The notes under the pieces: model-generated
The model's input: the letters and a program-made list of their open reading frames with translations, nothing else
Database searches by the model: none
What the model was told of the DNA's origin: nothing
In this document: in pieces, positions 1 through 6,669 of the stretch
How the letters are laid out: every line of letters begins with the position of its first letter
How positions within the stretch are numbered: position 1 is the first letter of the stretch
Made by a program: the position numbers and the translations under genes
DNA from: Allobosea sp. CS1GBMeth4
GTDB taxonomy: Bacteria > Pseudomonadota > Alphaproteobacteria > Rhizobiales > Beijerinckiaceae
Assembly: GCF_900185715.1 (NCBI RefSeq)
Contig: NZ_FYAS01000003.1
Span: forward strand, 62,001-126,000
Direction: 5' to 3'
DNA length: 64,000 nt

Positions 1-569
1 TGCTCGACATTGGGCTCGGCGCCCGGCCTGCGGCGCACGCCGATCACGCGCATGCCGAAAGCGGAGGCGAGCGCCGCGAGCCGCAGGCCGATGCGGCCGA
101 GGCCGACGATGACCAGCGTGCGGCCCCCGAGCTCGTCCTCGCGGCGCGAGCGCTCGCCGATCATCGGCCGCCAGAACCGCCTGGCCTGGTTGTCGCGGGC
201 GAGATGGAGCTGGCGCGCCAGGGCCAGGATCAGCGAGATCGCATGCTCGGCGACGGCGCGCTCATTGCCGCCCTGGGCGCTGGCGAGCCGGATGCCGGAC
301 GCAGCCAGCTTCTGCTTGTCGAACTGGTCGGTGCCGGCGCTGATCGACTGGATGAAGCGCAGCCTGCCGAGCCCCTCCAGCATGTCGTTGCGCCACAAGC
401 CGGATACGACAAGCACATCGGCCTCGGACGCGCGGGCCCTGAGATCGTCCACCGTGCGGACCTCGAAGCTCGCCGCCTCGCCATTGCGGGCCAGATACTC
501 GTCGCGCAGCTGATAGGCCGCATGGGCGAAGCCGATGGTGAGGGCTGACTGCTTCGGCCAAGGCTGCAT
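1..569 (-). CDS. D-2-hydroxyacid dehydrogenase, N-terminal part (runs off left edge)
   Basis: Reading the minus strand from the ATG at 567-569 gives an open frame of 189 codons that is still open at base 1. The translation begins MQPWPKQSALTIGFAHAAYQ. It carries a catalytic-domain stretch SISAGTDQFD (about residues 75-84), the helix GNERAVAEHAISLILALAR, and a Rossmann dinucleotide fingerprint GLGRIG at about residue 150. This is the D-2-hydroxyacid dehydrogenase (2-Hacid_dh) layout: split catalytic domain around an NAD(P)-binding domain. Members reduce 2-oxoacids to D-2-hydroxyacids in the cytoplasm. The catalytic Arg/Glu/His lie beyond the window, so substrate cannot be inferred. It lies 106 bases downstream of cobD on the same strand, but nothing links it to B12. 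Confidence 0.85.
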   Translation of the reverse strand, partial: MQPWPKQSALTIGFAHAAYQLRDEYLARNGEAASFEVRTVDDLRARASEADVLVVSGLWRNDMLEGLGRLRFIQSISAGTDQFDKQKLAASGIRLASAQGGNERAVAEHAISLILALARQLHLARDNQARRFWRPMIGERSRREDELGGRTLVIVGLGRIGLRLAALASAFGMRVIGVRRRPGAEPNVE

Positions 570-675
570 GCGTCTTATCTCCGGTAGGGTGGGAATCGGC
601 TGACGATAGCCCGGCGGCGGACGCCCGTCTCACGCCGATCCGCATGCACCGGCTGCGAGCGCCGCGGAGCGGGGC

Positions 676-1680
676 TCAGGCCGGCGCGAGCGCCTGCGCC
701 AGACGGAGCCAGGCGGCCTCGCCGCCCGGCAGGCCGAAACGCAGGCGCGAGGGATCGTGCCGGAAGCGGCGGACATAGATCCCGGCGCGGCCGAGCCGCT
801 CGAACAGGGCGGACGCCCGCGGCGTCTCGAGCAGGCGATAGAGCGCCGTGCCGCCGAGGATCCGGCCATGCGGAGCGAGAAGGGCGTCGAGCCGCACGCT
901 GTCGGCTGCGCGCGCCGCGCCCGCGCTCGACAGCCATTGCGCATCGGCGAGGGCGAGAGCGCCGATATGCAGCGCCGGGCCCGCCACCGCCCAGGGGCCG
1001 AGCATCGCCTGCAAGGCCGCGGTCAGGCGCGGCTCGCCGACCGCGAAGCCGAGCCTGAGGCCGGCGAGCCCATAGGCCTTGCCGAAGGAGCGCAGCACGA
1101 GCGCCCCTTCCGGCAAGGCCGGCAGAAGGCTCGCCTGCGGCGCGAAATCGGCGAAGGCCTCGTCGACGACCAGCAGGCCTCCCCGCTTCGCGAGAGCGCC
1201 GGCGAGGCCGATCAGCCGCTCCAGCGGGACAACGCGACCATCGGGGTTGTTCGGGTTGACCAGCACGACGACGCTGGCGTCGCAGGCTTCAGCGAGATCG
1301 GCGATCTCGCGAACCTCGGCACCGGCCTTGCGCCAGGCCGGCGCATGCTCGCCATAGGTCGGCCCGAGGACGGCGACGCGCGCCTGCGGCACGAGGCGCG
1401 GCAGCAGCTCGATCAGGATCTGCGTCCCCGGCGCGGCGACGAGGCCACTTTGGGGAGGAATGCGATAGGCCTGGCGGGCGGCCGCGAGCAGCGCCGCTTC
1501 CTCGGCCCGGCCGGGCAGGCGCTGCCACAGGCTTAACGGCAGCTCCGGAAGCGGATAGGGGATCGGATTGATGCCGGTCGAGAGATCGATCCAGGGCTCG
1601 GGCGCCTGCGGGAACAGCGCCCTGGCCGTGGCGAGGTCGCCGCCGTGCCAGATCGCTTCCTTCGTCTCCCCGGCCGCCAT
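676..1680 (-). CDS. cobD: L-threonine-O-3-phosphate decarboxylase (CobD; CobC in Pseudomonas denitrificans naming)
   Basis: A 334-residue PLP enzyme of aminotransferase fold type I. It decarboxylates threonine phosphate to (R)-1-amino-2-propanol phosphate, the linker that CbiB joins to cobyric acid. Visible landmarks are the N-terminal STGINPIPYP signature of this family (residues 34-43), NPNNPDG (142-148), the PLP-ring aspartate region DEAF (173-176), and the Schiff-base lysine in SFGKAYGLAG (Lys201). Length is typical. Its ATG (1678-1680) shares the tetramer CATG with the start codon of the divergent cbiB, so its promoter and ribosome site must lie inside cbiB; GGAGAG just upstream on the minus strand can serve as Shine-Dalgarno. 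Cytoplasmic. Confidence 0.93.
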   Translation of the reverse strand: MAAGETKEAIWHGGDLATARALFPQAPEPWIDLSTGINPIPYPLPELPLSLWQRLPGRAEEAALLAAARQAYRIPPQSGLVAAPGTQILIELLPRLVPQARVAVLGPTYGEHAPAWRKAGAEVREIADLAEACDASVVVLVNPNNPDGRVVPLERLIGLAGALAKRGGLLVVDEAFADFAPQASLLPALPEGALVLRSFGKAYGLAGLRLGFAVGEPRLTAALQAMLGPWAVAGPALHIGALALADAQWLSSAGAARAADSVRLDALLAPHGRILGGTALYRLLETPRASALFERLGRAGIYVRRFRHDPSRLRFGLPGGEAAWLRLAQALAPA

Positions 1681-2659
1681 GTCGCTCTCCGCCAGCCTGC
1701 CGCTCCTCCTCGCCGCCCTCCTGATCGAGGCGGCGATCGGCTATCCGGCGCGCCTGTTCGCATGGATCGGCCATCCCGTCACCTGGATCGGTGCGCTGAT
1801 CGGCGGGCTCGACCGCGGACTCAACCGCGAGAGCATGAGCTTCGCGATGCGCCGGCTCACCGGAGTTCTCGCGCTCCTGATCCTGCTCGCTGCGACGCTC
1901 GCCGCCGCGCTCGTCCCCGTCGCCCTCTGCCGCCTCGCCGGGCCGCTCGCGCTGCTGCCGCTGGCGCTCCTGGCCTCGACCCTGCTGGCGCAGCGCAGCC
2001 TGCACGAACATGTCGCCCGCGTCGCCGAGGGGCTGGAGCAGGGCGGACTCGCCGGGGGACGCAGGGCGGTCGCGATGATCGTCGGGCGCGATCCTGACAG
2101 TCTCGACGAGGCCGGCGTGGCGCGGGCCGCGATCGAGAGCCTCGCCGAGAATTTTTCCGACGGGATCGTCGCGCCCGCCTTCTGGCTCGGCCTCGGCGGC
2201 CTGCCGGGCGGCGCGCTCTACAAGGCGATCAACACCGCCGATTCGATGATCGGCCATAGATCGCCGCGCCACCTCGCCTTCGGCTGGGCGGCGGCGCGGC
2301 TCGACGATCTCGCCAACCTGCCGGCCTCGCGGCTGACAGCGCTGCTGCTCATCGCCGCCGCGGCGTTCGACCATGAGGCCGATGCCGGCGGGGCTTGGCG
2401 CGCCGTGCGCCGCGACGCCCGCCACCATCGCTCGCTCAACGCCGGCTGGCCCGAGGCGGCGATGGCCGGCGCGCTCGGGCTCCGCCTCGCCGGCCCGCGC
2501 GTCTACGGCGCGGTCAGGGTCGAGGATGGCTGGATGGGCGACGGCAGAGCGGAAGCCATGGCGGCCGATATCCGGCGGGCGCTGTCGCTGTATCGGCGCG
2601 CCTGCCTGCTGCTCTGGGGGTTGGCGGCGGCCGGGAGTCTTTTCGCGCTCGCCCTCTAG
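1679..2659 (+). CDS. cbiB: Adenosylcobinamide-phosphate synthase (CbiB; CobD in P. denitrificans naming)
   Basis: A 326-residue integral membrane protein that attaches aminopropanol phosphate to adenosylcobyric acid in the late B12 pathway. The start chosen is the ATG at 1679, giving MSLSASLPLLLAALLIEAAI; the frame is open further upstream but only through antisense cobD. Family hallmarks are the N-terminal hydrophobic segment followed by HPVTWIGALI (about residues 31-40), then SLAENFSDGIVAPAFW (about 150-165) and the YKAINTADSMIGH loop. Several other hydrophobic segments follow (about 55-100, 210-225, 305-325). It converges with cobO, the stop codons overlapping. Together with the adjacent cobD it makes and uses the aminopropanol linker. 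Confidence 0.93.
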   Translation: MSLSASLPLLLAALLIEAAIGYPARLFAWIGHPVTWIGALIGGLDRGLNRESMSFAMRRLTGVLALLILLAATLAAALVPVALCRLAGPLALLPLALLASTLLAQRSLHEHVARVAEGLEQGGLAGGRRAVAMIVGRDPDSLDEAGVARAAIESLAENFSDGIVAPAFWLGLGGLPGGALYKAINTADSMIGHRSPRHLAFGWAAARLDDLANLPASRLTALLLIAAAAFDHEADAGGAWRAVRRDARHHRSLNAGWPEAAMAGALGLRLAGPRVYGAVRVEDGWMGDGRAEAMAADIRRALSLYRRACLLLWGLAAAGSLFALAL

Positions 2660-3267
2660 AACTCGATCCCCTCCTGCGCCTTCACGCCGGCCGCGAAATG
2701 ATGCTTCACCAGCGTCATTTCGGTGACGAGGTCTGCGGCCGCAACCAGCTCAGGCCTGGCGTTGCGGCCGGTGACGACGATGTGGAGATCGGGGCGGCGC
2801 GCTTGCAGCACCGCCAGCACCTCGGCCAGCGGCAGATAGTCGTAGCGCAGGGCGATGTTGAGTTCATCCAGCACCAGCAGCCGGATGCTGTCGTCGGCCA
2901 TCAGTTCCTTCGCCTTGTCGAAGGCTCTCGTCGCGGCGGCGATGTCGCGGGCCTTGTCCTGCGTCTCCCAGGTGAAGCCCTCGCCCATGGCATGCCAGGA
3001 GACCTGGTCGCCGAAGGCTTCCAGCGCCTTGCGCTCGCCGGTCGACCAGGCGCCCTTGATGAACTGGACGACGCCGACGCGCCAGCCATGGCCCAGCGCC
3101 CGCAGCATCAGGCCGAAGCCGGCGGTCGATTTGCCCTTGCCCGGGCCAGTATTGACGATCAGCAGGCCCTTTTCCAGCGTCTTGCCGGCGACCTCGGCGT
3201 CCTGAACCGCCTTGCGCTTCGCCATCTTCGCCTTGTGACGGGCGGCGTCCTCGGCCTCGTCGGTCAT
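2656..3267 (-). CDS. cobO: Cob(I)yrinic acid a,c-diamide adenosyltransferase
   Basis: A 203-residue P-loop ATP:corrinoid adenosyltransferase of the CobA/CobO/BtuR type, which transfers the 5'-deoxyadenosyl group of ATP to Co(I) corrinoids. The start MTDEAEDAARHKAKMAKRKA was chosen at 3265-3267 because upstream codons are antisense to no recognisable domain and lie inside cobU. Walker A is GPGKGKST (residues 41-48). The conserved VLDELNIALRYDYL follows in the second half, and the C-terminal KHHFAAGVKAQEGIEF ends exactly like known CobO proteins. It starts two bases after cobU ends and forms a pair with it. Its 3' end overlaps the cbiB stop by four bases on the other strand. Confidence 0.95.
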   Translation of the reverse strand: MTDEAEDAARHKAKMAKRKAVQDAEVAGKTLEKGLLIVNTGPGKGKSTAGFGLMLRALGHGWRVGVVQFIKGAWSTGERKALEAFGDQVSWHAMGEGFTWETQDKARDIAAATRAFDKAKELMADDSIRLLVLDELNIALRYDYLPLAEVLAVLQARRPDLHIVVTGRNARPELVAAADLVTEMTLVKHHFAAGVKAQEGIEF

Positions 3268-3269
3268 CT

Positions 3270-3782
3270 TCACTTCACCTGCATGGGCAGCCCCGCGACC
3301 ATGAAGACCACGCGCCCGGCCTGCGACGCAAGGCGCTGGTGCAGGCGCCCGGCCTCGTCGCGGAAGCGGCGGGCGAGGGCGTTGTCCGGCACAATGCCGA
3401 GGCCGACCTCGCTGGAGACCAGCACCAGCGGCGCGCTCGCGGCACGGCAGGCGGCGACGAGCTCGCCGGTCGCGATCGCGATATCGCGCTCGGCGAGCAG
3501 CAGATTGGTCAGCCAGAGCGTCAGGCAATCGACCAGGATGGCCTGCCCCGCCGGGACATTGCGGATCGCCTCGGGCAGCGCCACCGGCGCGTCGACCGTC
3601 TGCCAGTCGCGCGAGCGCCGGGCGCGGTGCTCGGCGATGCGGGCGCGCATCTCGTCGTCATAGGCCTGCGCCGTCGCGATATAGATCCAGGGCGGCGGCA
3701 GCGCCTCGATCAGCGCCTCGGCATGACGGCTCTTGCCGGAGCGGGCGCCGCCGAGGACGAGGGTGAGCGGGGGAAGGGGCAT
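3270..3782 (-). CDS. cobU: Bifunctional adenosylcobinamide kinase / adenosylcobinamide-phosphate guanylyltransferase (CobU/CobP)
   Basis: A 170-residue cytoplasmic enzyme that phosphorylates adenosylcobinamide and then converts the phosphate to the GDP derivative in nucleotide-loop assembly. Walker A GGARSGKS sits at residues 11-18, directly after the N-terminal strand LTLVLGG that typifies the family. The motif YIATAQAYDDEM (about 34-45) and VDCLTLWLTNLL (about 84-95) are also family signatures. Length is normal. It is the first gene of the minus-strand cobU-cobO pair and is transcribed away from the B12 riboswitch region, so it is not under that riboswitch. The gap upstream holds a palindromic repeat element. 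Confidence 0.95.
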   Translation of the reverse strand: MPLPPLTLVLGGARSGKSRHAEALIEALPPPWIYIATAQAYDDEMRARIAEHRARRSRDWQTVDAPVALPEAIRNVPAGQAILVDCLTLWLTNLLLAERDIAIATGELVAACRAASAPLVLVSSEVGLGIVPDNALARRFRDEAGRLHQRLASQAGRVVFMVAGLPMQVK

Positions 3783-3795
3783 GGCGCAGTCTCCG

Positions 3796-3873
3796 CGTCA
3801 TGCTCGGGCGCAGACCCGAGCATCTCTGTCAGGAGGTTCCCGGCTCTCCGCTTCGCTCCGGCCGAGAATGACG
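3796..3873. repeat. Intergenic palindromic element, CGTCAT...ATGACG type
   Basis: An imperfect inverted repeat in the cobU/riboswitch gap. It opens CGTCATGCTCGGGCGCAGAC and closes GCCGAGAATGACGG, with an inner CTCGG/CCGAG pairing. Its outer bases CGTCAT/ATGACG match other elements in this window (near 13113, 16048 and 51461). It looks like a non-coding short palindromic repeat of the REP/MITE-like kind. Confidence 0.6.
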
Positions 3874-3881
3874 GCACTGCA

Positions 3882-3910
3882 TTGCACAGCGCCTCGCGGA
3901 TGGCTAATGA
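3882..3910 (+). promoter_or_regulatory. Candidate promoter for the B12-riboswitch operon
   Basis: TTGCAC at 3882-3887 and TAATGA at 3905-3910 are separated by 17 bases. This would start transcription around 3917, just before the first conserved riboswitch bases. The boxes are only partly consensus, so the call rests mainly on position. Confidence 0.4.
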
Positions 3911-3920
3911 TCATCGCCGA

Positions 3921-4075
3921 CGGTGCCTCGGCGACGAGGTGAAAAGGGAACGCGGTGAAAGGCCGCGGCTGCCCCCGCAACTGTAAGCGGCGAGTTCCGC
4001 GCCATCGGCCACTGGTTCGACCGGGAAGGCGGCGCAGGATTTTGACCCGCGAGCCAGGAGACCTGCCGTCGTTCG
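3921..4075 (+). ncRNA. Cobalamin (AdoCbl) riboswitch
   Basis: The plus strand shows the conserved B12-riboswitch core in order: GGTGAAAAGGGAACGCGGTG (about 3938-3957), GCCCCCGCAACTGTAAGCGG (about 3971-3990), a GGGAAGGCGGCGCAG segment (about 4022-4036), and the B12 box GAGCCAGGAGACCTGCC (4051-4067). It lies about 45 bases before cbtB. Known family members bind adenosylcobalamin and lower expression of downstream cobalt-uptake or B12-synthesis genes. Here it leads the long cbtB-cbtA-DUF1636-cobW-cobN-cobG-cobH-cobI run. Whether control acts on translation of cbtB or by termination cannot be told; no U-run terminator is evident. Confidence 0.95.
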
Positions 4076-4119
4076 ATGTCGTCCAGCAGGCTGCCGGTGG
4101 GGTGGCCAAGGAGAACCTG

Positions 4120-4293
4120 ATGAACACGGCTACCGTCACCAGCCAGGCCAGCGTCTCGGAGCGGGCGAAGGCCGTCGCCGCCGCGCTGATCCTCAGCTTC
4201 GTGCTGATCTACACCGTCGGCTTCGCCGCCTCGTCCACCGTCCACAACGCGGCGCACGACACCCGTCACGGCCTCGCCTTCCCCTGCCACTGA
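4120..4293 (+). CDS. cbtB: Cobalt transporter subunit CbtB
   Basis: A 57-residue membrane protein with one transmembrane helix (about residues 20-38, AALILSFVLIYTVGFAAS) and a short tail rich in metal ligands, HNAAHDTRHGLAFPCH. That tail, ending in His/Cys, is the CbtB hallmark. CbtA and CbtB are a proposed B12-regulated cobalt uptake pair, and the gene is the first one after the cobalamin riboswitch, which fits. The ATG at 4120 was chosen because it begins the conserved region and has AAGGAG upstream; codons before it belong to the riboswitch. Confidence 0.9.
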   Translation: MNTATVTSQASVSERAKAVAAALILSFVLIYTVGFAASSTVHNAAHDTRHGLAFPCH

Positions 4294-4306
4294 CGGGGGA
4301 ACCGAC

Positions 4307-5050
4307 ATGGTCACGCGTGTTCTCACGGTCAGCCTCCTGGCCGGGCTTCTGGCTGGGCTGCTGATCTCGGCGCTCCAGCACGTCACCACCACCCCCCTGA
4401 TCCTCAAGGCCGAGACCTATGAGGCGGCGCTGCGGGCGCAAGCCGCGCCGATGCAGGCCGCCTTTGCCGGCGAGGCCCGCCTCCAGCTCGCGCACGGCCC
4501 GGCCGACCATGCCGGCGAGCATGAGTGGAAGCCACGGGACGGCTTGCAGCGCACCGCCTTCACCAGCCTGGTGACGATCGGCACCGCGATCGGCTTCGCC
4601 GCGCTCCTGCTCGCCGGGATGATCGCGGCGGACGAACGGATCGACCAGCGCCGGGCCCTGGCCTGGGCGGCCTGCGGCTTCTTCGCCTTCGGGCTCGCCC
4701 CGGCGATGGGGCTGGCACCGGAACTGCCGGGCGCCGCCGCGGCCGAACTGCAGCAGCGCCAGCTCTGGTGGCTGCTGACGGCGGTGGTCACGGCCGGAGC
4801 GCTGTTCGTCTTCCTGCGGGCAGAGGTCTCCTGGGCGCGGGCGCTCGCCGTGCTGGCGCTGCTGGTGCCGCATCTGATCGGCGCGCCGCATCCCGCCGCA
4901 CCGGAAAGCCGGGTGCCGGCCGAGATCGCCGCGCATTTCGCCGCGCTCTCGCTCGCCGTCCAGGCCGCGCTCTGGCTCGCCACCGGCTTCGCCGTCGGCG
5001 TGCTCTGGCCCTGGGCCACACGCCGCAGCGCCGCGACCGCAGCGGCCTGA
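4307..5050 (+). CDS. cbtA: Cobalt transporter subunit CbtA
   Basis: A 247-residue inner-membrane protein. It starts with a hydrophobic segment (residues 6-24, LTVSLLAGLLAGLLISALQ), has a loop with HGPADHAGEHEW (about 64-75) carrying potential metal ligands, and about four further membrane segments (about 85-105, 115-135, 150-185, 205-235). This matches the CbtA family, the partner of CbtB in predicted cobalt uptake. It lies 13 bases after cbtB in the riboswitch-led run. Transport of cobalt by this family is inferred in the literature mainly from B12 regulation, so the substrate is likely but not proven by sequence. Confidence 0.88.
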   Translation: MVTRVLTVSLLAGLLAGLLISALQHVTTTPLILKAETYEAALRAQAAPMQAAFAGEARLQLAHGPADHAGEHEWKPRDGLQRTAFTSLVTIGTAIGFAALLLAGMIAADERIDQRRALAWAACGFFAFGLAPAMGLAPELPGAAAAELQQRQLWWLLTAVVTAGALFVFLRAEVSWARALAVLALLVPHLIGAPHPAAPESRVPAEIAAHFAALSLAVQAALWLATGFAVGVLWPWATRRSAATAAA

Positions 5051-5097
5051 CGCCTCGCGCGGTCGGAAACGGCCGCGCCAGAACAAGGAGGCGTCTC

Positions 5098-5559
5098 ATG
5101 CCCGCAGGCGATCTCGCCCTTGCCACCGAGGCCCGGCAGCAGCCGGGCTGCACCATCCATGTCTGCACCGCCTGCCGACGCCAACGCGAGGACCTGCCGG
5201 AGGGTTACGACCAGCCGGGCCTCGCCCTGGCCGAAGCGCTGGGCGCGCGCATGACCGGCAGCGGCATCGCCGTCGTCCCGGTCGAGTGCCTCGCCGTCTG
5301 CAAGCGGCCCTGCACGATCGCGCTCGCGGCCGACGGCAAATGGACCTATCTGATCGGCGATCTCGACGCCGGTCTTCATCTCGACGAGATCGTCGGCGCG
5401 GCGGAGAGCTTCGCCGCCAGCGCCAACGGCATCGTTCCCTGGAAGGAAAGACCCGCCTCGTTCCGCAAGGGCGTGGTCGCGCGCGTGCCCCCTCTGCGCG
5501 CTTTCCGTTCGACCGGCATCGGTCGAACGACACGAATTCGCGCCCACGAGATTCTTTGA
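5098..5559 (+). CDS. DUF1636 metal-binding protein, CobW-associated
   Basis: A 153-residue cytoplasmic protein of the DUF1636 family, which has a thioredoxin-like ferredoxin appearance. Cysteines occur as Cys23-x2-Cys26 and Cys64-x3-Cys68-x3-Cys72 (VCTACRRQRE; VECLAVCKRPC), suitable for a 2Fe-2S cluster or another metal. The family commonly sits beside cobW/cobN or cbtAB. Here it lies between cbtA and cobW in the riboswitch operon, pointing to cobalt handling or delivery. The ATG at 5098 follows AAGGAGG. The frame runs upstream inside cbtA but without family similarity. Exact function is not known. Confidence 0.82.
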   Translation: MPAGDLALATEARQQPGCTIHVCTACRRQREDLPEGYDQPGLALAEALGARMTGSGIAVVPVECLAVCKRPCTIALAADGKWTYLIGDLDAGLHLDEIVGAAESFAASANGIVPWKERPASFRKGVVARVPPLRAFRSTGIGRTTRIRAHEIL

Positions 5560-5590
5560 GCATGTTCCGCCCTTCGAGCGGAACATGCTC
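5558..5590. terminator. Perfect 13-bp stem-loop between the DUF1636 gene and cobW
   Basis: GAGCATGTTCCGC (5558-5570) and GCGGAACATGCTC (5578-5590) pair perfectly around the 7-base loop CCTTCGA. The stem starts within the DUF1636 stop codon. No T-run follows, so it may be an attenuating or mRNA-stabilising hairpin, or a copy of a short palindromic repeat, rather than a full terminator. The next gene, cobW, begins 22 bases later. Confidence 0.55.
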
Positions 5591-5612
5591 TCGGCCAAGA
5601 AGGATCAGACCG

Positions 5613-6662
5613 ATGAACGCTCCGCAGACCACGGCGCTCGGCAAGGTGCCGTGCACGATCATCACCGGCTTCCTCGGCGCCGGCAAAACCACCCTGGTCC
5701 GTCATCTGCTCGAGAATGCCGGCGGCAGGCGCCTCGCCGTGCTGGTCAACGAGTTCGGCGATCTCGGCTTCGACGGCTCCTTCATCGCCGGCTGCGGCAT
5801 CGAGGGCTGCACGAGCGAGGACATCGTCGAGCTGCCGAACGGCTGCATCTGCTGCACGGTCGCCGACGATTTCGTGCCGGCGCTGGAGAGCCTGCTCGAC
5901 CGGCCGAACCCGCCGCAGCACATCCTGATCGAGACCTCCGGCCTCGCTCTGCCGAAGCCGCTGGTCAAGGCCTTCAACTGGCCGGCGATCCGCTCGCGCG
6001 TCACCGTCGACGGCGTCATCGCCGTGGTCGACGGTCCGGCGGTGGCCGAGGGCCAGTTCGCGGATGATCCCGAGGCGCTGAAGGCGCAGGCCGCTCAGGA
6101 CCAGGCCGTCGATCACGACAACCCGCTGGAAGAGGTGTTCGAGGACCAGATCCTCTGCGCCGACCTGATCCTGATCAACAAGAGCGACCTCGTCGACGCG
6201 GACGGCCGCGAGCGGGTCAAGGCCGAGATCGGCCGGCACCTGCCGAGGGCGGTCAAGCTGGTCGAAACCGCCCATGGCAAGGTCGAGCCGGCGCTGATCA
6301 TCGGGCTCGGCGCCGCGGCCGAGGCCGATCTTTCCGCCCGCCCCTCGCATCACGGCGAGGGCGAGGATCACGACCATGACGATTTCGACAGCGTGGCGCT
6401 GCCGCTGCCGCAGGCCGCCTCGCCGGAGGACCTCGTCGCCCGCCTCGCCCGGGCGGCCGAGGCCGACGGCGTGCTCCGCCTCAAGGGTTTCGCCGGCATC
6501 CCCGGGAAGCCGATGCGGCTCGTGGTGCAGGGCGTCGGACGGCGCATCGCGCATCATTTCGACCGGGCCTGGGGCGCGGAGGAAGCGCGCGACGGACGGC
6601 TCGTGGTGATCGGCCTCAAGGGTTTCGACCGCGCCGCCGTGGAAGCGGCCCTCGCCGAATAA
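5613..6662 (+). CDS. cobW: CobW family GTPase / metallochaperone
   Basis: A 349-residue G3E-family P-loop GTPase. It shows GFLGAGKTT (residues 19-27), the metal-binding GCICC signature (Cys78-Ile-Cys80-Cys81), the ETSGLALPKP switch and an NKSD guanine-specificity motif. A His/Asp-rich linker HHGEGEDHDHDD precedes the C-terminal CobW domain. CobW is thought to deliver Co(II) for insertion by CobNST; the family also includes zinc chaperones. Its place directly before cobN and downstream of the B12 riboswitch supports the cobalt role. The ATG at 5613 has AAGGATC upstream. cobN follows after 7 bases. Confidence 0.95.
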   Translation: MNAPQTTALGKVPCTIITGFLGAGKTTLVRHLLENAGGRRLAVLVNEFGDLGFDGSFIAGCGIEGCTSEDIVELPNGCICCTVADDFVPALESLLDRPNPPQHILIETSGLALPKPLVKAFNWPAIRSRVTVDGVIAVVDGPAVAEGQFADDPEALKAQAAQDQAVDHDNPLEEVFEDQILCADLILINKSDLVDADGRERVKAEIGRHLPRAVKLVETAHGKVEPALIIGLGAAAEADLSARPSHHGEGEDHDHDDFDSVALPLPQAASPEDLVARLARAAEADGVLRLKGFAGIPGKPMRLVVQGVGRRIAHHFDRAWGAEEARDGRLVVIGLKGFDRAAVEAALAE

Positions 6663-6669
6663 TGCCGCA

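Noticed and set aside
5558-5590. A classical rho-independent terminator before cobW
   Set aside because: The stem is perfect but no T-run follows, and cobW has no separate promoter that I can support; kept only as a hairpin with moderate confidence.
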